Source: Burkholderia ambifaria (GTDB taxonomy: Bacteria > Pseudomonadota > Gammaproteobacteria > Burkholderiales > Burkholderiaceae). From it: a stretch of DNA of 64,000 bases. Shown here in pieces: positions 43,003 through 52,443 of the stretch (positions are counted from its first letter, which is position 1; every line of letters begins with the position of its first letter). Under the pieces are notes generated by a model. It saw nothing but the letters and a program-made list of their open reading frames with translations. It ran no database searches and was not told the DNA's origin. Both the position numbers and the translations under genes were made by a program. The DNA lies in NCBI RefSeq assembly GCF_001443045.1, contig NZ_LKPJ01000004.1, positions 1,292-65,291 on the forward strand, written 5' to 3'.

Positions 43003-43716
43003 ATGCAGAAGCGCATCCATCACGTGCGGTTGAATGAACGGACCATGTCGGACGTCGAAACGATCCATCGCTTGTCGTCTTCACGATTCACGTGCCGCGC
43101 ATACTTGCCGGACGCCGTTCCGGTGAATGTGATCGGCAGCATCGTCGACATCGCGAAACGTTCTGCGTCGTGGTGCAATGTGCAGCCATGGCATGTGGTG
43201 GTGACGTCCCGCGAGACGACCGATCGATTCCGTGCAGCACTCGCCGACCATGCCGCGCGGCATACCGAGATGGATTCCGATATACCGTTTCCGGCAGAGT
43301 ATCCCGGTGTCTATGGCGAACGCCGTCGCGAAGTCGGATATGCCCTTTACGAGGCGCTCGGTATCGACCGCGAAGACCGCGTCGCTCGTGCCAGGCAGGC
43401 TGCGGAGAACTTCCGGCTGTTTGGTGCGCCTCACGTGGCGATCCTGACGATGCCCGCCGAACTCGGACAGTACGCAGCAGTCGACAGCGGGGCATTCGTC
43501 GCGTCGTTCCTGCTGGCGGCTCGCGCCTATGACGTTGCCACGACGCCCCAGGCGGCGCTCGCAAACCATGCCGGCTTCATTCGAAATTATTTCGGGATCG
43601 GAGACGAGCGGAAGTTCGTTTGCGGCATCGGATTCGGTTACGCCGATCTGGCGCATCCCGCCAACGGATTTCGCTCCACCCGGGTAGCGACGAAGGACGT
43701 GATGCGGATGGTCTGA
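43003..43716 (+). CDS. Nitroreductase-family protein
   Basis: A 237-residue FMN protein from ATG 43003, with GGAAGGAG 9 bp upstream (ATG 43045, MSDVETIHRL, is an alternative). SSSRFTCRAYLPDAVP and AKRSASWCNVQPWHVVVTSR are the FMN-binding nitroreductase start; DSGAFVASFLLAARAYDVAT and VCGIGFGYADLAHPAN the dimer/FMN end. Such enzymes reduce nitro groups, quinones or enones with NAD(P)H. In this context an ene- or quinone-reductase role is possible. Confidence 0.85.
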   Translation: MQKRIHHVRLNERTMSDVETIHRLSSSRFTCRAYLPDAVPVNVIGSIVDIAKRSASWCNVQPWHVVVTSRETTDRFRAALADHAARHTEMDSDIPFPAEYPGVYGERRREVGYALYEALGIDREDRVARARQAAENFRLFGAPHVAILTMPAELGQYAAVDSGAFVASFLLAARAYDVATTPQAALANHAGFIRNYFGIGDERKFVCGIGFGYADLAHPANGFRSTRVATKDVMRMV

Positions 43717-43799
43717 GCCGTGACGCGTTCGCCTGCCTCGATTTTTGCCGCATGTGACGGCTCGACCTGCTGAGCCGATTCGATGACAACCCGACAGCG

Positions 43800-44684
43800 C
43801 TAGACGGGGCGGATGTGGCGACCGAGGAACTGCGCGGCGACCTCTCCGAAGACGTCGTTGCGATCGCCAGCCACCATGTGCCCGGCGGCAGCAACGTTGA
43901 CGTACTCGGCATGGGGGCACAGTTTGAGGAATTCGTGCACGCCCGCTTCGCTGACGATGTCGGAATTGCCGCCGCGCACCAGCAACGTCGGCAGCTTGAG
44001 CCTTCGCGCACACGCAGAATAGCGTGCGTGGCGTCGATCCAGGTCGCGGGGCCACGCGAGAAAATGCGGATCCCAGTTCCAGCGATATCTTCCGTCTCCG
44101 TCGTGACGCAGGCTGCGGTTCACGTTGCTTGAAATGAACATATTTTTCGGATTCTGGCGATATCGCCTGATCGCGTCGACGGCTTCGTCGGGAGATTCGA
44201 ACCCGTCCGGCCGTCGCATCAGCGACTGCAGACGTACGACACCGTGCGGCTCGACACACGGCGCAATGTTGACGAGCACCAGTGCGGCTGCATCAAGAAA
44301 GCCTTCCCCGACTGCGAGCAAGCTCGTGCCACCTCCCAGGCCGGCGCCGACGAGCATCGGTCGTCGGCCGTCGAAGAGCGTCGCGACGCGTTCGAGATCG
44401 CGGACCATCGCGATCTGACTGTAGTTGCCGGTCGGCGACCAATCCGATTCACCATGGCCTCTTGCGTCGAAGGCAACGGCATGAAAGCCGGCCGCGCCGA
44501 GCGCGCGGCCGATTCCGCTCCACGCATGGCGCGTTTGCCCGCTGCTGTGCAGCAGAATGACGGGTGTGCCGAGCGGGTCGCCCCACGATTCGCCGGCGAG
44601 CCTCAGGCCGTCAGCACTCGTCCAGGTGTGAGTCCTGCCCTTCGAGCACGAAGGGCGGGTTTCCTCTTTCATCGAAATCGTCAT
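43800..44684 (-). CDS. Alpha/beta-hydrolase fold protein, nucleophile missing
   Basis: A 294-residue protein with the normal fold landmarks: VILLHSSGQTRHAW (oxyanion loop), FDARGHGESDWSPTG, the acid region LLVRGGNSDIVSE and the late His in AAAGHMVAGDRND. Where the nucleophile elbow should read GxSxG it has VGAGLGGG, that is Gly for Ser. A single base change (GGC versus AGC) explains it. Either the gene is inactive as an esterase, works without a nucleophilic serine, or binds a ligand. Convergent with the nitroreductase gene. Confidence 0.8.
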   Translation of the reverse strand: MTISMKEETRPSCSKGRTHTWTSADGLRLAGESWGDPLGTPVILLHSSGQTRHAWSGIGRALGAAGFHAVAFDARGHGESDWSPTGNYSQIAMVRDLERVATLFDGRRPMLVGAGLGGGTSLLAVGEGFLDAAALVLVNIAPCVEPHGVVRLQSLMRRPDGFESPDEAVDAIRRYRQNPKNMFISSNVNRSLRHDGDGRYRWNWDPHFLAWPRDLDRRHARYSACARRLKLPTLLVRGGNSDIVSEAGVHEFLKLCPHAEYVNVAAAGHMVAGDRNDVFGEVAAQFLGRHIRPV

Positions 44685-44892
44685 GATTGCACCGCTTCAG
44701 CATTACGTAACCATTCGCCACTGATCCGGCATCGTGAGCCATCGAGGCACTCGGATGCCGCGTTCTCGGCCCGGGATCCGGATAGACCGATGTTGCCCAG
44801 CGTGATCACCGAGCATTCCTGAAAGTTTGACCGCGCGGGCAATTACGTCAATCTCGGCACGCGGAACGTTCCGTACTGCGGTCACGCTCGTG

Positions 44893-46449
44893 TCACTTTA
44901 TCTGCCGCTGAACGAGTGCAATGACGGCACCGGCCAGGGAAATGATTGCAATCACATAGAAGCAGTCCAGTACGCTCATGAAGCTCGCCTGATGCGCTGC
45001 CATTCGCGCGAATTCTCCGAGAGCCGCACCTTCGGCCTGCGCGGTATTCATGCCGCGCTCGGCGAACGCATGAGCCATCGACTGCAGCGCGTTCTCGAAG
45101 ATCGGGTTGTAAGGGGTTGCAAACTCGGCCAGCCGGGTTTGATGTAGCGCGAGGCGGTGCTGATCCAGGATGATGATGGAAGCGGTCGATAGCGAGTACG
45201 CAAGTTGCTTGACGATATTCTTCAGTCGGTAGCCGTGCGTAAACTCGTGATCGGGGAAGATCTGGAACGCCACGTTTCCGTTCGGCAGAGCGATGAACAT
45301 CAGCAGGAAGCCGCGTACGATCAACGGTGCCAGGAGCCAGGATGCGCTCACATCGGGGGGGAGGTTGACAAACCACACGGCGATGAACGTAGCCATCAGA
45401 AATCCTGGAACGATCAACAATTTTTTGCGCGTAACGAACTTCGCGTATCGGAAATACATGAACGCCACGGCGATCGACGACAGCGATGTGAATCCGACGA
45501 TTCGGCCCGCATTCTCCACCGGATATCCGAGCCCGCCTTCGAGCATTCGTGAAATCAGATAGCCGATCGCATTCGTGATGTAGTAGTAGAACGCATAGAG
45601 AACGATGGCGATTCTGAAGGGGCCTTCTCGCAATGCATTCAGCCGAATGAGCGGTTTGGGGTGGTTCCATTGTTGCCAGGCAACCCAACCGAGCGCAAGC
45701 AGGCCCGTTGCGGTAAGGAGCAACAGTATCGGCGACGTGCTGAACAGCTCGAAGCGGATCTGCTGAGCGACGATCTGCAGCGCACCGAGGGCGAGCGCGA
45801 AAATCAGGTAGGGCCAGAGATGCGTGTCGCTGCGCAGTGCCGGCTGGCGCTTGCCGATATGCGGAACGACCAGGAACGCGAATACGGCCAGTGCGAGTCC
45901 GGCGACCGTCGTGCAGAGAAAGAGCGCATGCCAGCCGAAGTTTGCAATGAGCACGCCACCGGCCAGCGGCGCAAGGGCGCTCGCCAACAGGATGATCGTC
46001 AGGAACAGGCGCGTCGCTGGCGGGCGATTCCTGGGCGAGAAGCCGGTCTGCAAGAGAATCCGACACGTACCCAGCATCGGCCCTATGAAATAGGCCTGAA
46101 AGCCTCGTGCCATCGCCAGTTGAAATGATGTAACGCTGAGCGATGCCGCCAATGAGCCGATCGCGAACATCAGCAGGCAGCCGCTGAGGTATCGGCGGAA
46201 TCCGATTCGCTCGATCAACCATTGCTGTTGAAGAATGCCCAGTACCGAGGCGACAGCATATGCAGACGACGACCACACCAGTTCGTCCGGCGGTACGTTG
46301 ATCCCGCCGGCCACGTAGCTGCTGAAGAACGAGAAGGCGGTATTGTCGAAGTAGTCGAGTCCGACCGACAACGCGATGGCCCAGGGAAAAAGGTCATGGC
46401 GAAGATGACGGTACGTAAGCGAGCGTGCGCGGGAGAATGCCATGATCAC
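44893..46449 (-). CDS. MFS drug/solute transporter, DHA2 type
   Basis: A 518-residue membrane protein with about 14 hydrophobic segments, e.g. LSGCLLMFAIGSLAASLSV, FLTIILLASALAPLAGGVLI and FYVIAIISLAGAVIALVQ. It follows the 14-TM DHA2 (EmrB/QacA) layout and exports drugs or organic acids by proton antiport. Its GTG start overlaps the MerR stop as GTGA, so translation is coupled; ATG 46443 is an alternative start. It may protect the cell from the pathway substrate. Confidence 0.82.
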   Translation of the reverse strand: MIMAFSRARSLTYRHLRHDLFPWAIALSVGLDYFDNTAFSFFSSYVAGGINVPPDELVWSSSAYAVASVLGILQQQWLIERIGFRRYLSGCLLMFAIGSLAASLSVTSFQLAMARGFQAYFIGPMLGTCRILLQTGFSPRNRPPATRLFLTIILLASALAPLAGGVLIANFGWHALFLCTTVAGLALAVFAFLVVPHIGKRQPALRSDTHLWPYLIFALALGALQIVAQQIRFELFSTSPILLLLTATGLLALGWVAWQQWNHPKPLIRLNALREGPFRIAIVLYAFYYYITNAIGYLISRMLEGGLGYPVENAGRIVGFTSLSSIAVAFMYFRYAKFVTRKKLLIVPGFLMATFIAVWFVNLPPDVSASWLLAPLIVRGFLLMFIALPNGNVAFQIFPDHEFTHGYRLKNIVKQLAYSLSTASIIILDQHRLALHQTRLAEFATPYNPIFENALQSMAHAFAERGMNTAQAEGAALGEFARMAAHQASFMSVLDCFYVIAIISLAGAVIALVQRQIK

Positions 46450-46955
46450 GACGCTACGTTTCCAGATCCGAACGAGGCGGAACGGCGCTCGCGAGCGGCA
46501 AGACGTTCACCTTCGAGCACTTCCGCGGGGATGCCGGCGAGTCGCCGTCGCAAGTACTCGAGATCGTCGTTCAGCTCGTTGCGCAGTGTCTCCGCATCTT
46601 TCAATTCGCGTCGGACCTGCACGATCCGGGCATTCAGACGGGTTATCTGTTCCGCAAGACTTGACGAGATCTCGTGCAACGACTCGACGGAATACTGCCT
46701 GCGGCCGTCGGCCTCGATTGCCAGTGGCTGCTTGAGCATTTCGGTGATGCCGTGCAGCGAGAATCCAAGGGAGCGCAGTCGCAGGATCCGTCCGAGCTTG
46801 TCCAGATCGGCAACGCTGTAGAGCCGGTACCTTCCGTTGCTCCTGGCTGGGATCACAAGGCCGAGTTCCTCGTAATACTTCAGGGTGCGGGGCGTCACGG
46901 CCAGTTGCCGGGCGGCCTCGCGAATCGCGACGAGTGGTGAATTCCTGGCTTGCAT
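46446..46955 (-). CDS. MerR-family regulator
   Basis: A 169-residue protein from ATG 46955 (MQARNSPLVAIREAARQLAV). N-terminal MerR winged HTH (VTPRTLKYYEELGLVIPARS, NGRYRLYSVADLDKLGRILR) followed by a long coiled-coil dimer helix (EQITRLNARIVQVRRELKDA). No cysteine metal site, so it probably senses an organic compound. It is first gene of a two-gene operon with the overlapping DHA2 transporter, which it very likely controls. Confidence 0.87.
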   Translation of the reverse strand: MQARNSPLVAIREAARQLAVTPRTLKYYEELGLVIPARSNGRYRLYSVADLDKLGRILRLRSLGFSLHGITEMLKQPLAIEADGRRQYSVESLHEISSSLAEQITRLNARIVQVRRELKDAETLRNELNDDLEYLRRRLAGIPAEVLEGERLAARERRSASFGSGNVAS

Positions 46956-47054
46956 CGAATGAAAGAGGGGGAGGGCGGTTGCCCGCGCATACGGATTCAC
47001 GCGGCGCGTCTGGGCGCTGCATGGAACGTCAACGTATGCGTACATGTTTGGTGA

Positions 47055-47085
47055 AAATGAAGCGCCGACATTCTGTCGGCGCTTC
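47055..47085 (-). terminator. Terminator of the alcohol/aldehyde dehydrogenase operon
   Basis: On the minus strand a 12-bp perfect stem (47074-47085 with 47059-47070) and a 3-base loop are followed by ATTTT. It lies 125 bp after the aldehyde dehydrogenase stop. Confidence 0.7.
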
Positions 47086-47209
47086 GCTGAGTCGGACTGG
47101 CGTGCCGAGAGGAACGCGGTCGATCCGCTACGCGAAATCAGAGAGCCGCGTGACCCATCGATTCTGTTACCCGTGTCGATGCGCGAACCGCGCGGGAACA
47201 GCCGAATCG

Positions 47210-48670
47210 TCAAGCCATGACGATGGTCTTCGATTCCATGAACGCGGTCAGCCCTTCGACGCCGCCCTCACGCCCGATGCCGGACTGCTTGAATCCGCCG
47301 AAGCCGATCGAAAAATCGGTGCGCGGACCATTGTGGCCGACCGTCCCCGAGCGGATCTGTCGTGCCACGTGCAATGCACGGGCGCTATCGTTCGTGAAGA
47401 CCGCGGCATTCAGTCCGAATGGCGTATCGTTCGCCATCCGTATCGCGCTGGCTTCGTCGTCGGCGGGAATGACGCTCAATACCGGGCCGAAGATCTCTTC
47501 CTGCGCGATCGTCGAACGGTTGTCCACGTTGCCGAACACCGTCGGCTCGAAGAAGAACCCGCGCTGCAACTCGGGGGGCCGTTTGCCGCCGGCTGCCAAC
47601 GTTGCGCCTTCCGCGATGCCCTTTGCAACGAACCGCTCGACGGTCTCTCGCTGCCGTGCGCTCGCGAGCGGGCCGGAGGTCGTCTCCGGCGCGAACGGAT
47701 CGCCGACCACAATCTGTCGGGCGATGTTCGATAACGCTTCGACCATCGCGTCGTGTTTCGCACGCGGAACGATCACTCGAGTCAGGCTGTGGCAGATTTG
47801 CCCGGTGTTGTAGCCGAAATAGGACGGCCCGAGGATGTTTGCCGCAGCTTCGACATCGAAATCATCGAGGATGACGGCGGGCGATTTGCCGCCGAGTTCG
47901 AGCGTGACGCGCGCGACGCGATCGCCGGCGATGGAAGCGATCCGGCGGCCGGCGCCAGTCGATCCCGTGAACGTGATTTTGTCGACGCCAGGATGGCGAA
48001 CCAGTTCCTCGGATACGTCCCGATCAGCCGTCACGACATTGATCACGCCGGGCGGCAAACCGATTTCTTCACAGATCTCGGCGAACAGATAGGCCGAGCA
48101 GGGCGCCTCGGGCGACGACTTGATCACCAGTGTGCAGCCGGCGAGCAATGCCGGCGCGGTCTTGTACGCCATCAACCCGGCAGGACCATTCCACGGAATG
48201 ATTTCCCCGACGACGCCGACCGGCTCGTAGACGCGATAGCCGAGATTGCCGGTAACCGACCGGTGCTCCTCGACGAACGGGAAGGTCGACGCCATTTCCG
48301 CATACTGGCGAAATGCACCGCTGATGAACAGCCCGATACGAGGCTGGGCGATCTTGTACACGATCCCGGTCTCGATCGACCAGATGCGTGCAAAATCGTC
48401 GTTCAGCGCTTCCAGGCGTTCCGCGAACTTCTCGAGATAAACCGCGCGTTCCTGCGGCGTCATCCGGGGCCACGGGCCGTTGTCGAATGCGTCACGCGCC
48501 GCGGTGATTGCACGCTGCATGTCGGCGGACGCGGCTTTTGCCACGGTCGCGACGACTTCTTCCGTCGCACAGTCGAGGACATCGAACGTTTCGGCGGTGG
48601 AGGGTGCCACCCATTGCCCGCCGATGTAGAACTCTCGAGGATGCTTGAGGTCGATCGTTCTCTTGGTCAT
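47210..48670 (-). CDS. Aldehyde dehydrogenase
   Basis: A 486-residue NAD(P)-dependent ALDH from ATG 48670 (MTKRTIDLKHPREFYIGGQW), with GGAG 8 bp upstream. It has FTGSTGAGRRI (Rossmann), catalytic Glu in VTLELGGKSPAVI, catalytic Cys in GYNTGQICHSLTRV, EEIFGPVLSVI and FGGFKQSGIGREGG. It oxidises an aldehyde to its acid. It lies 65 bp downstream of the zinc alcohol dehydrogenase on the same strand, so the pair converts an alcohol to an acid, feeding the CoA-transferases nearby. Confidence 0.93.
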   Translation of the reverse strand: MTKRTIDLKHPREFYIGGQWVAPSTAETFDVLDCATEEVVATVAKAASADMQRAITAARDAFDNGPWPRMTPQERAVYLEKFAERLEALNDDFARIWSIETGIVYKIAQPRIGLFISGAFRQYAEMASTFPFVEEHRSVTGNLGYRVYEPVGVVGEIIPWNGPAGLMAYKTAPALLAGCTLVIKSSPEAPCSAYLFAEICEEIGLPPGVINVVTADRDVSEELVRHPGVDKITFTGSTGAGRRIASIAGDRVARVTLELGGKSPAVILDDFDVEAAANILGPSYFGYNTGQICHSLTRVIVPRAKHDAMVEALSNIARQIVVGDPFAPETTSGPLASARQRETVERFVAKGIAEGATLAAGGKRPPELQRGFFFEPTVFGNVDNRSTIAQEEIFGPVLSVIPADDEASAIRMANDTPFGLNAAVFTNDSARALHVARQIRSGTVGHNGPRTDFSIGFGGFKQSGIGREGGVEGLTAFMESKTIVMA

Positions 48671-48735
48671 CTGATTCTCCATGGCCGTCTTCGACGGCAC
48701 TTTCCAAATTCCGGACGGCACGGGTGTGCGTGCCG

Positions 48736-49791
48736 TCAAAATACGATGACGCCCTTGCCACTCGTTTGTTGGTTGAAGTGTGCGTAGGCTTCACCGGCTT
48801 GCTCGAGACGCCACTCTTCGGTAAAGAGCTTGTCTACCTCGACACCGTGATCGGCGATGAAGTGGGCACAGTCCTTCATGCCGACTTCGGAGAAGGTGAA
48901 GGAGCCGATCAGCGTCCTTTGCTTGCCGATCAGGTCCTTCATCGCGTCGATGGTCAGGTTCCCGCCGACCGCAACGAGAACGACACGCCCCCATACTTTC
49001 GTGCTGCGAATCGCCTGTGCGCGGGGCAATTCGCCGCCGGCACACTCGACTGCGCAGGACACGCCTTTTCCGCCAGTCAGCTTGTGGATCTCCTCGACGG
49101 GGTCGACTTTGCTGGCGTCAATGCCGTGCGTGACGCCGAATGCTTTCGAGCGCTCGACGCGACTCGGATTGATGTCGATGCCGATCACCTCGATACCCAT
49201 TGCGGCGGCGAGTTGAGCGGTGGAGAGGCCGACAGGGCCAAGGCCATAGACGGCAAGCGTGTCACGCGCGCTGATATCCAGACGCAGCAGCGCGCCGTAT
49301 GCCGTGCCGGTGCCGCACGAGATGGCCGCACCGCCCTTGAACGACACTTCCTGCGGCAGATGGACCAGGGACGATACCGGTACCTTCATGTAGTTCGCAT
49401 GCCCGCCGTGACTCAGCACGCCGTAGATGCGCGCGCCGCGATCGCACAGTTGGGTCCAGCCTGTCCGGCAGTGGTCGCAGCAGCTGCATCCCGCGTAATG
49501 AAAGACCATGACCCGGTCGCCGACCCGAAACGTTGCGGGATCGACGCCCGGGCCGACCGCGGCCACGACGCCGCAAGGTTCATGACCGCCGATGACCTGC
49601 TCGGATTCCATCCGGTCGCGCATGCCGAGCATGCTCAACGACTCCGCCATCCCGTGACGGTAATAGTGAAGGTCGGTCCCGCACATGCCGGACGCCTTCA
49701 TTTCGATGACTGCTTCGCCGTATCCCGGAACAGGATCGTCGAAGTTCAGTACATCGACCTTGCAATTTCCCTGAAAGACCATGCCGCGCAT
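48736..49791 (-). CDS. Zinc-dependent alcohol dehydrogenase
   Basis: A 351-residue MDR-family enzyme. Catalytic zinc ligands: Cys in SGMCGTDLHYY and the GGHEPCGVVAAVG motif. Structural zinc: CSCCDHCRTGWTQLC. NAD(P) fold: YGLGPVGLSTAQLAAAMG, followed by IDINPSRVERS, whose Asp suggests NAD+. It oxidises a primary or secondary alcohol. First gene of the pair with the aldehyde dehydrogenase. The SDR gene 109 bp upstream runs in the same direction and may share transcription. Confidence 0.92.
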   Translation of the reverse strand: MRGMVFQGNCKVDVLNFDDPVPGYGEAVIEMKASGMCGTDLHYYRHGMAESLSMLGMRDRMESEQVIGGHEPCGVVAAVGPGVDPATFRVGDRVMVFHYAGCSCCDHCRTGWTQLCDRGARIYGVLSHGGHANYMKVPVSSLVHLPQEVSFKGGAAISCGTGTAYGALLRLDISARDTLAVYGLGPVGLSTAQLAAAMGIEVIGIDINPSRVERSKAFGVTHGIDASKVDPVEEIHKLTGGKGVSCAVECAGGELPRAQAIRSTKVWGRVVLVAVGGNLTIDAMKDLIGKQRTLIGSFTFSEVGMKDCAHFIADHGVEVDKLFTEEWRLEQAGEAYAHFNQQTSGKGVIVF

Positions 49792-49899
49792 GAGAGTTCT
49801 CCGAATGCTGGTGCGTAAGCCGGTGTGTGCCCTGTCGCTCCGCGAGGCGTCAATGTTCCGATACCGGTGCGCTGAGCTCAGGCACGACCCGTGGCACGA

Positions 49900-50700
49900 T
49901 CAATGAATGGTCAGCCCGCCCGTCGGACTCAGCGTTGCACCTGTCAGGTAGGCCGACTCGTTCGATGCGAGGAACGCGACGACCTGACCGATATCCGTCG
50001 GCGCTGCAACGCCGAGCGGGCAGCCGGCGACGACCTTTTCGTATTGTTTGCGGTGCTGTTCCGACACTTTGCTGTCGGCACCGAACACGGCGTCCCACGA
50101 CGGGCTGTCGCGCACGACCGTCACGCAAACGCAGTTGACCCGGATCTTGTCGCGCGCCAGTTCCTTGGCGATGACTTTGCTTGCGCGAATCAGGCCGCCG
50201 GCAAATGTCGAAACGGCCGTTTGGCCCGGTGTGGGGACCCGGCCGCCTTCCGACGTCACGAAGATCACGCTGCCGCCGCCACGAGGACGCATGTACGGCA
50301 ACGCGGCCTGCACCGGAAAGAGCTTGGCGGCCGTATTTTCGGCAACCAGCGCGGCAACACGTGCGAGATCGATATCGGCGAATGCGCCCCGAACCTTGGG
50401 AGACCGCGCCTCGTCGTCGTTGCCGCCGGCATTGGCGACCACGATGTCGATGCCGCCGTGGCGACGGGCAGTCTCCGCGGCCAGCGCGTCCATATCGGCC
50501 TTCGATCGCACGTCACCCGACAGAAATTCAGCGATACCGCCGGCCTGCCTGAGTTCAGCAAGAACCGACTCTGCTTTTGCCGCATTGCGTCCACTGATCA
50601 CGACCGTTGCGCCGCGCGCTGCGAGCTGCAATGCGATGCCTTTGCCAATCCCGCCGGTACCGCCGGTGACGATGGCTACTTTCCCTTCAAGACCGCTCAT
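49900..50700 (-). CDS. SDR-fold protein without YxxxK
   Basis: A 266-residue protein from ATG 50700 (MSGLEGKVAIVTGGTGGIGK), with GAAGG upstream. The cofactor motif TGGTGGIG and VVANAGG are normal. In the active-site region VTSEGGRVPTPGQTAVSTF the Ser remains, but Tyr is replaced by Val and Lys by Ala (AVSTFAGG aligned with AYSASKAA). This argues against ordinary carbonyl/alcohol chemistry. Divergent from the racemase-like gene at 51241 across a 540 bp region with TTTTCGAA repeats, so it is probably controlled with cluster C. Confidence 0.78.
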   Translation of the reverse strand: MSGLEGKVAIVTGGTGGIGKGIALQLAARGATVVISGRNAAKAESVLAELRQAGGIAEFLSGDVRSKADMDALAAETARRHGGIDIVVANAGGNDDEARSPKVRGAFADIDLARVAALVAENTAAKLFPVQAALPYMRPRGGGSVIFVTSEGGRVPTPGQTAVSTFAGGLIRASKVIAKELARDKIRVNCVCVTVVRDSPSWDAVFGADSKVSEQHRKQYEKVVAGCPLGVAAPTDIGQVVAFLASNESAYLTGATLSPTGGLTIH

Positions 50701-51240
50701 TGAAATTGCCTTCAAATCATGGAGAAGTTCGTTCGAGTTCGCCTGTCGGTTAGGCACGCACGACATTGCGAATCGTGCGAATCCGGCTGGCGGTTCGAGA
50801 ATGACTGGCGGCGAGAGGCAAATTGCCGTCTTCCGCGCGCCGTATATCTGCTTGGGCAATAGTAGGTACGGAGCCGCGGTAATTCGAGTGACGTTTTTCG
50901 AATGAGGCGTTGCTTATTTTCGAATCCGACCTTCGTCGCGCTCTGACATGGCAGACGAATGACTGGCCGGCCCATCGATCGGGGTGTGAGACCCGAGATG
51001 ACCGCAACTTGCGGTGCGATGCCGTGTTCGCGAAACCGCAACGCCGCTTTCGCGAATCTGCATTTGAACGACGGGATCGGCGCCCCTAGGATTGACCGTG
51101 CTGGCTGGCTTCGTTCGACAACGAGCAAGCCCGGCAAATTGCCGACGCGCATGGCAAGACGCTTTCCGAGGCAGACAGTGGCTCGGACACAAAAAGGCGG
51201 GGTGGCGATACGAAATCCCGCAAAAAAATCGGAGACAAAT
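50701..51240. promoter_or_regulatory. Divergent promoter region of cluster C
   Basis: 540 bp between the SDR and racemase-like genes. TTTTCGAAT occurs twice in direct orientation at 50895-50903 and 50917-50925, exactly 22 bp apart, about two helical turns. The second copy is followed at 5 bp by TTCG, as in the motif upstream of 56978. No other gene is evident; the in-frame extension of the racemase ORF to 50959 is not protein-like. Confidence 0.5.
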
Positions 51241-52401
51241 TTGCAACGCTGCAAAGGCCAAGGCCCGTTGGCGGGTCTCAAGGTGGTCGAGATCGGCGGC
51301 ATCGGGCCGCTGCCGTTCTGCGCCATGCTGCTAGCCGATCTCGGCGCCGATGTATTGCGAATCGACCGTATCGTGCCGTCGGACAGCGGTGTTTCGCTGG
51401 AAAGCCGGTTCGACCTGTTGCGTCGTAGCCGCCGCTCGATTGCGATGGATCTGAAGAATGGCGCGGCAGTCGAGGTGATCCTGCGCCTCGTCGAGGGCGC
51501 AGACGCCGTCATCGAGGGTTTTCGTCCCGGCGTTGCCGAGCGGCTTGGCGTTGGCCCGGACGACTGTCTCGCGGTCAATCCGAGGGTCGTCTACGGCCGC
51601 ATGACGGGATGGGGGCAGGACGGCCCTCTCTCGGACGCGCCCGGCCATGATCTCAACTACATCGGGTTGACCGGAGCACTCCATTCCATCGGCTCCGAAA
51701 ACGGCCCGCCGGTGCCCCCGCTCAATCTCGTCGGAGATTTCGGCGGCGGGTCGCTTTATCTTGCGCTAGGGGTCGTCAGTGCGATGCTCGAGGCCCGGCG
51801 CTCCGGACAGGGGCAGGTGGTCGACGCGGCCATGGTCGACGGCTCCGCGTCGCTGATGACATTGATATACGGCATGCATGCCGGCAACGCGTGGATCGAC
51901 CGGCGGGGCTCGAATCGGCTGGATTCAGGTGCGCCCTGGTATCAGGTCTATGAAACGAGCGATGGCCGCTACGTATCGCTCGCATCCAACGAGCCGCGCT
52001 TCTATCGCGAGACGCTGGCCTTGCTCGGCGTGGCCGACGAAGCGCTGCCGAAGCAGCACGACACGGACGGGTGGCCACTGCTGCGCACACGCTTTGCCGA
52101 GATATTCAGGCAGAAGACCCGGGACGAGTGGTGCAACCTCGCAGCCGGAACCAACGTGTGCATTGCGCCGGTGCTGTCTTTGACGGAAGCACCGAAGCAT
52201 CCGCACAACGTCGCACGAGCAACGTTTCAGGAGGTGGCCGGCGTGGTACAGCCCGGCCCGGCACCGCGCTTCAGCCGCACGCCAGGTGCGATCCAGCGGC
52301 CCCCCGCCCGGATCGGCGAGCATACGGACGAAGCGTTGCTCGACTGGGGGTTTGCCCAACATGAGATTGATGCGCTGCGCAATCGAGATGCGATTCGGTG
52401 A
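51241..52401 (+). CDS. Alpha-methylacyl-CoA racemase-like CaiB protein
   Basis: A 386-residue CaiB-fold protein. TTG 51241 is preferred because GGAGACAAA stands directly before it and the length then fits the family. LKVVEIGGIGPLPFCAMLLA, RSRRSIAMDLKNG and GRMTGWGQDGPLSDAPGHDL then NYIGLTGAL are the hallmarks of the AMACR/Mcr subgroup, where the His/Asp around AGHDINY do the proton shuffle. The family inverts the 2-methyl centre of branched acyl-CoAs so that dehydrogenases can act. Followed after 42 bp by a second CaiB gene. Confidence 0.82.
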   Translation: MQRCKGQGPLAGLKVVEIGGIGPLPFCAMLLADLGADVLRIDRIVPSDSGVSLESRFDLLRRSRRSIAMDLKNGAAVEVILRLVEGADAVIEGFRPGVAERLGVGPDDCLAVNPRVVYGRMTGWGQDGPLSDAPGHDLNYIGLTGALHSIGSENGPPVPPLNLVGDFGGGSLYLALGVVSAMLEARRSGQGQVVDAAMVDGSASLMTLIYGMHAGNAWIDRRGSNRLDSGAPWYQVYETSDGRYVSLASNEPRFYRETLALLGVADEALPKQHDTDGWPLLRTRFAEIFRQKTRDEWCNLAAGTNVCIAPVLSLTEAPKHPHNVARATFQEVAGVVQPGPAPRFSRTPGAIQRPPARIGEHTDEALLDWGFAQHEIDALRNRDAIR

Positions 52402-52443
52402 GCGCGCGTGCACGATTCCAAAGATGAACGAAAAGGAGATGTG

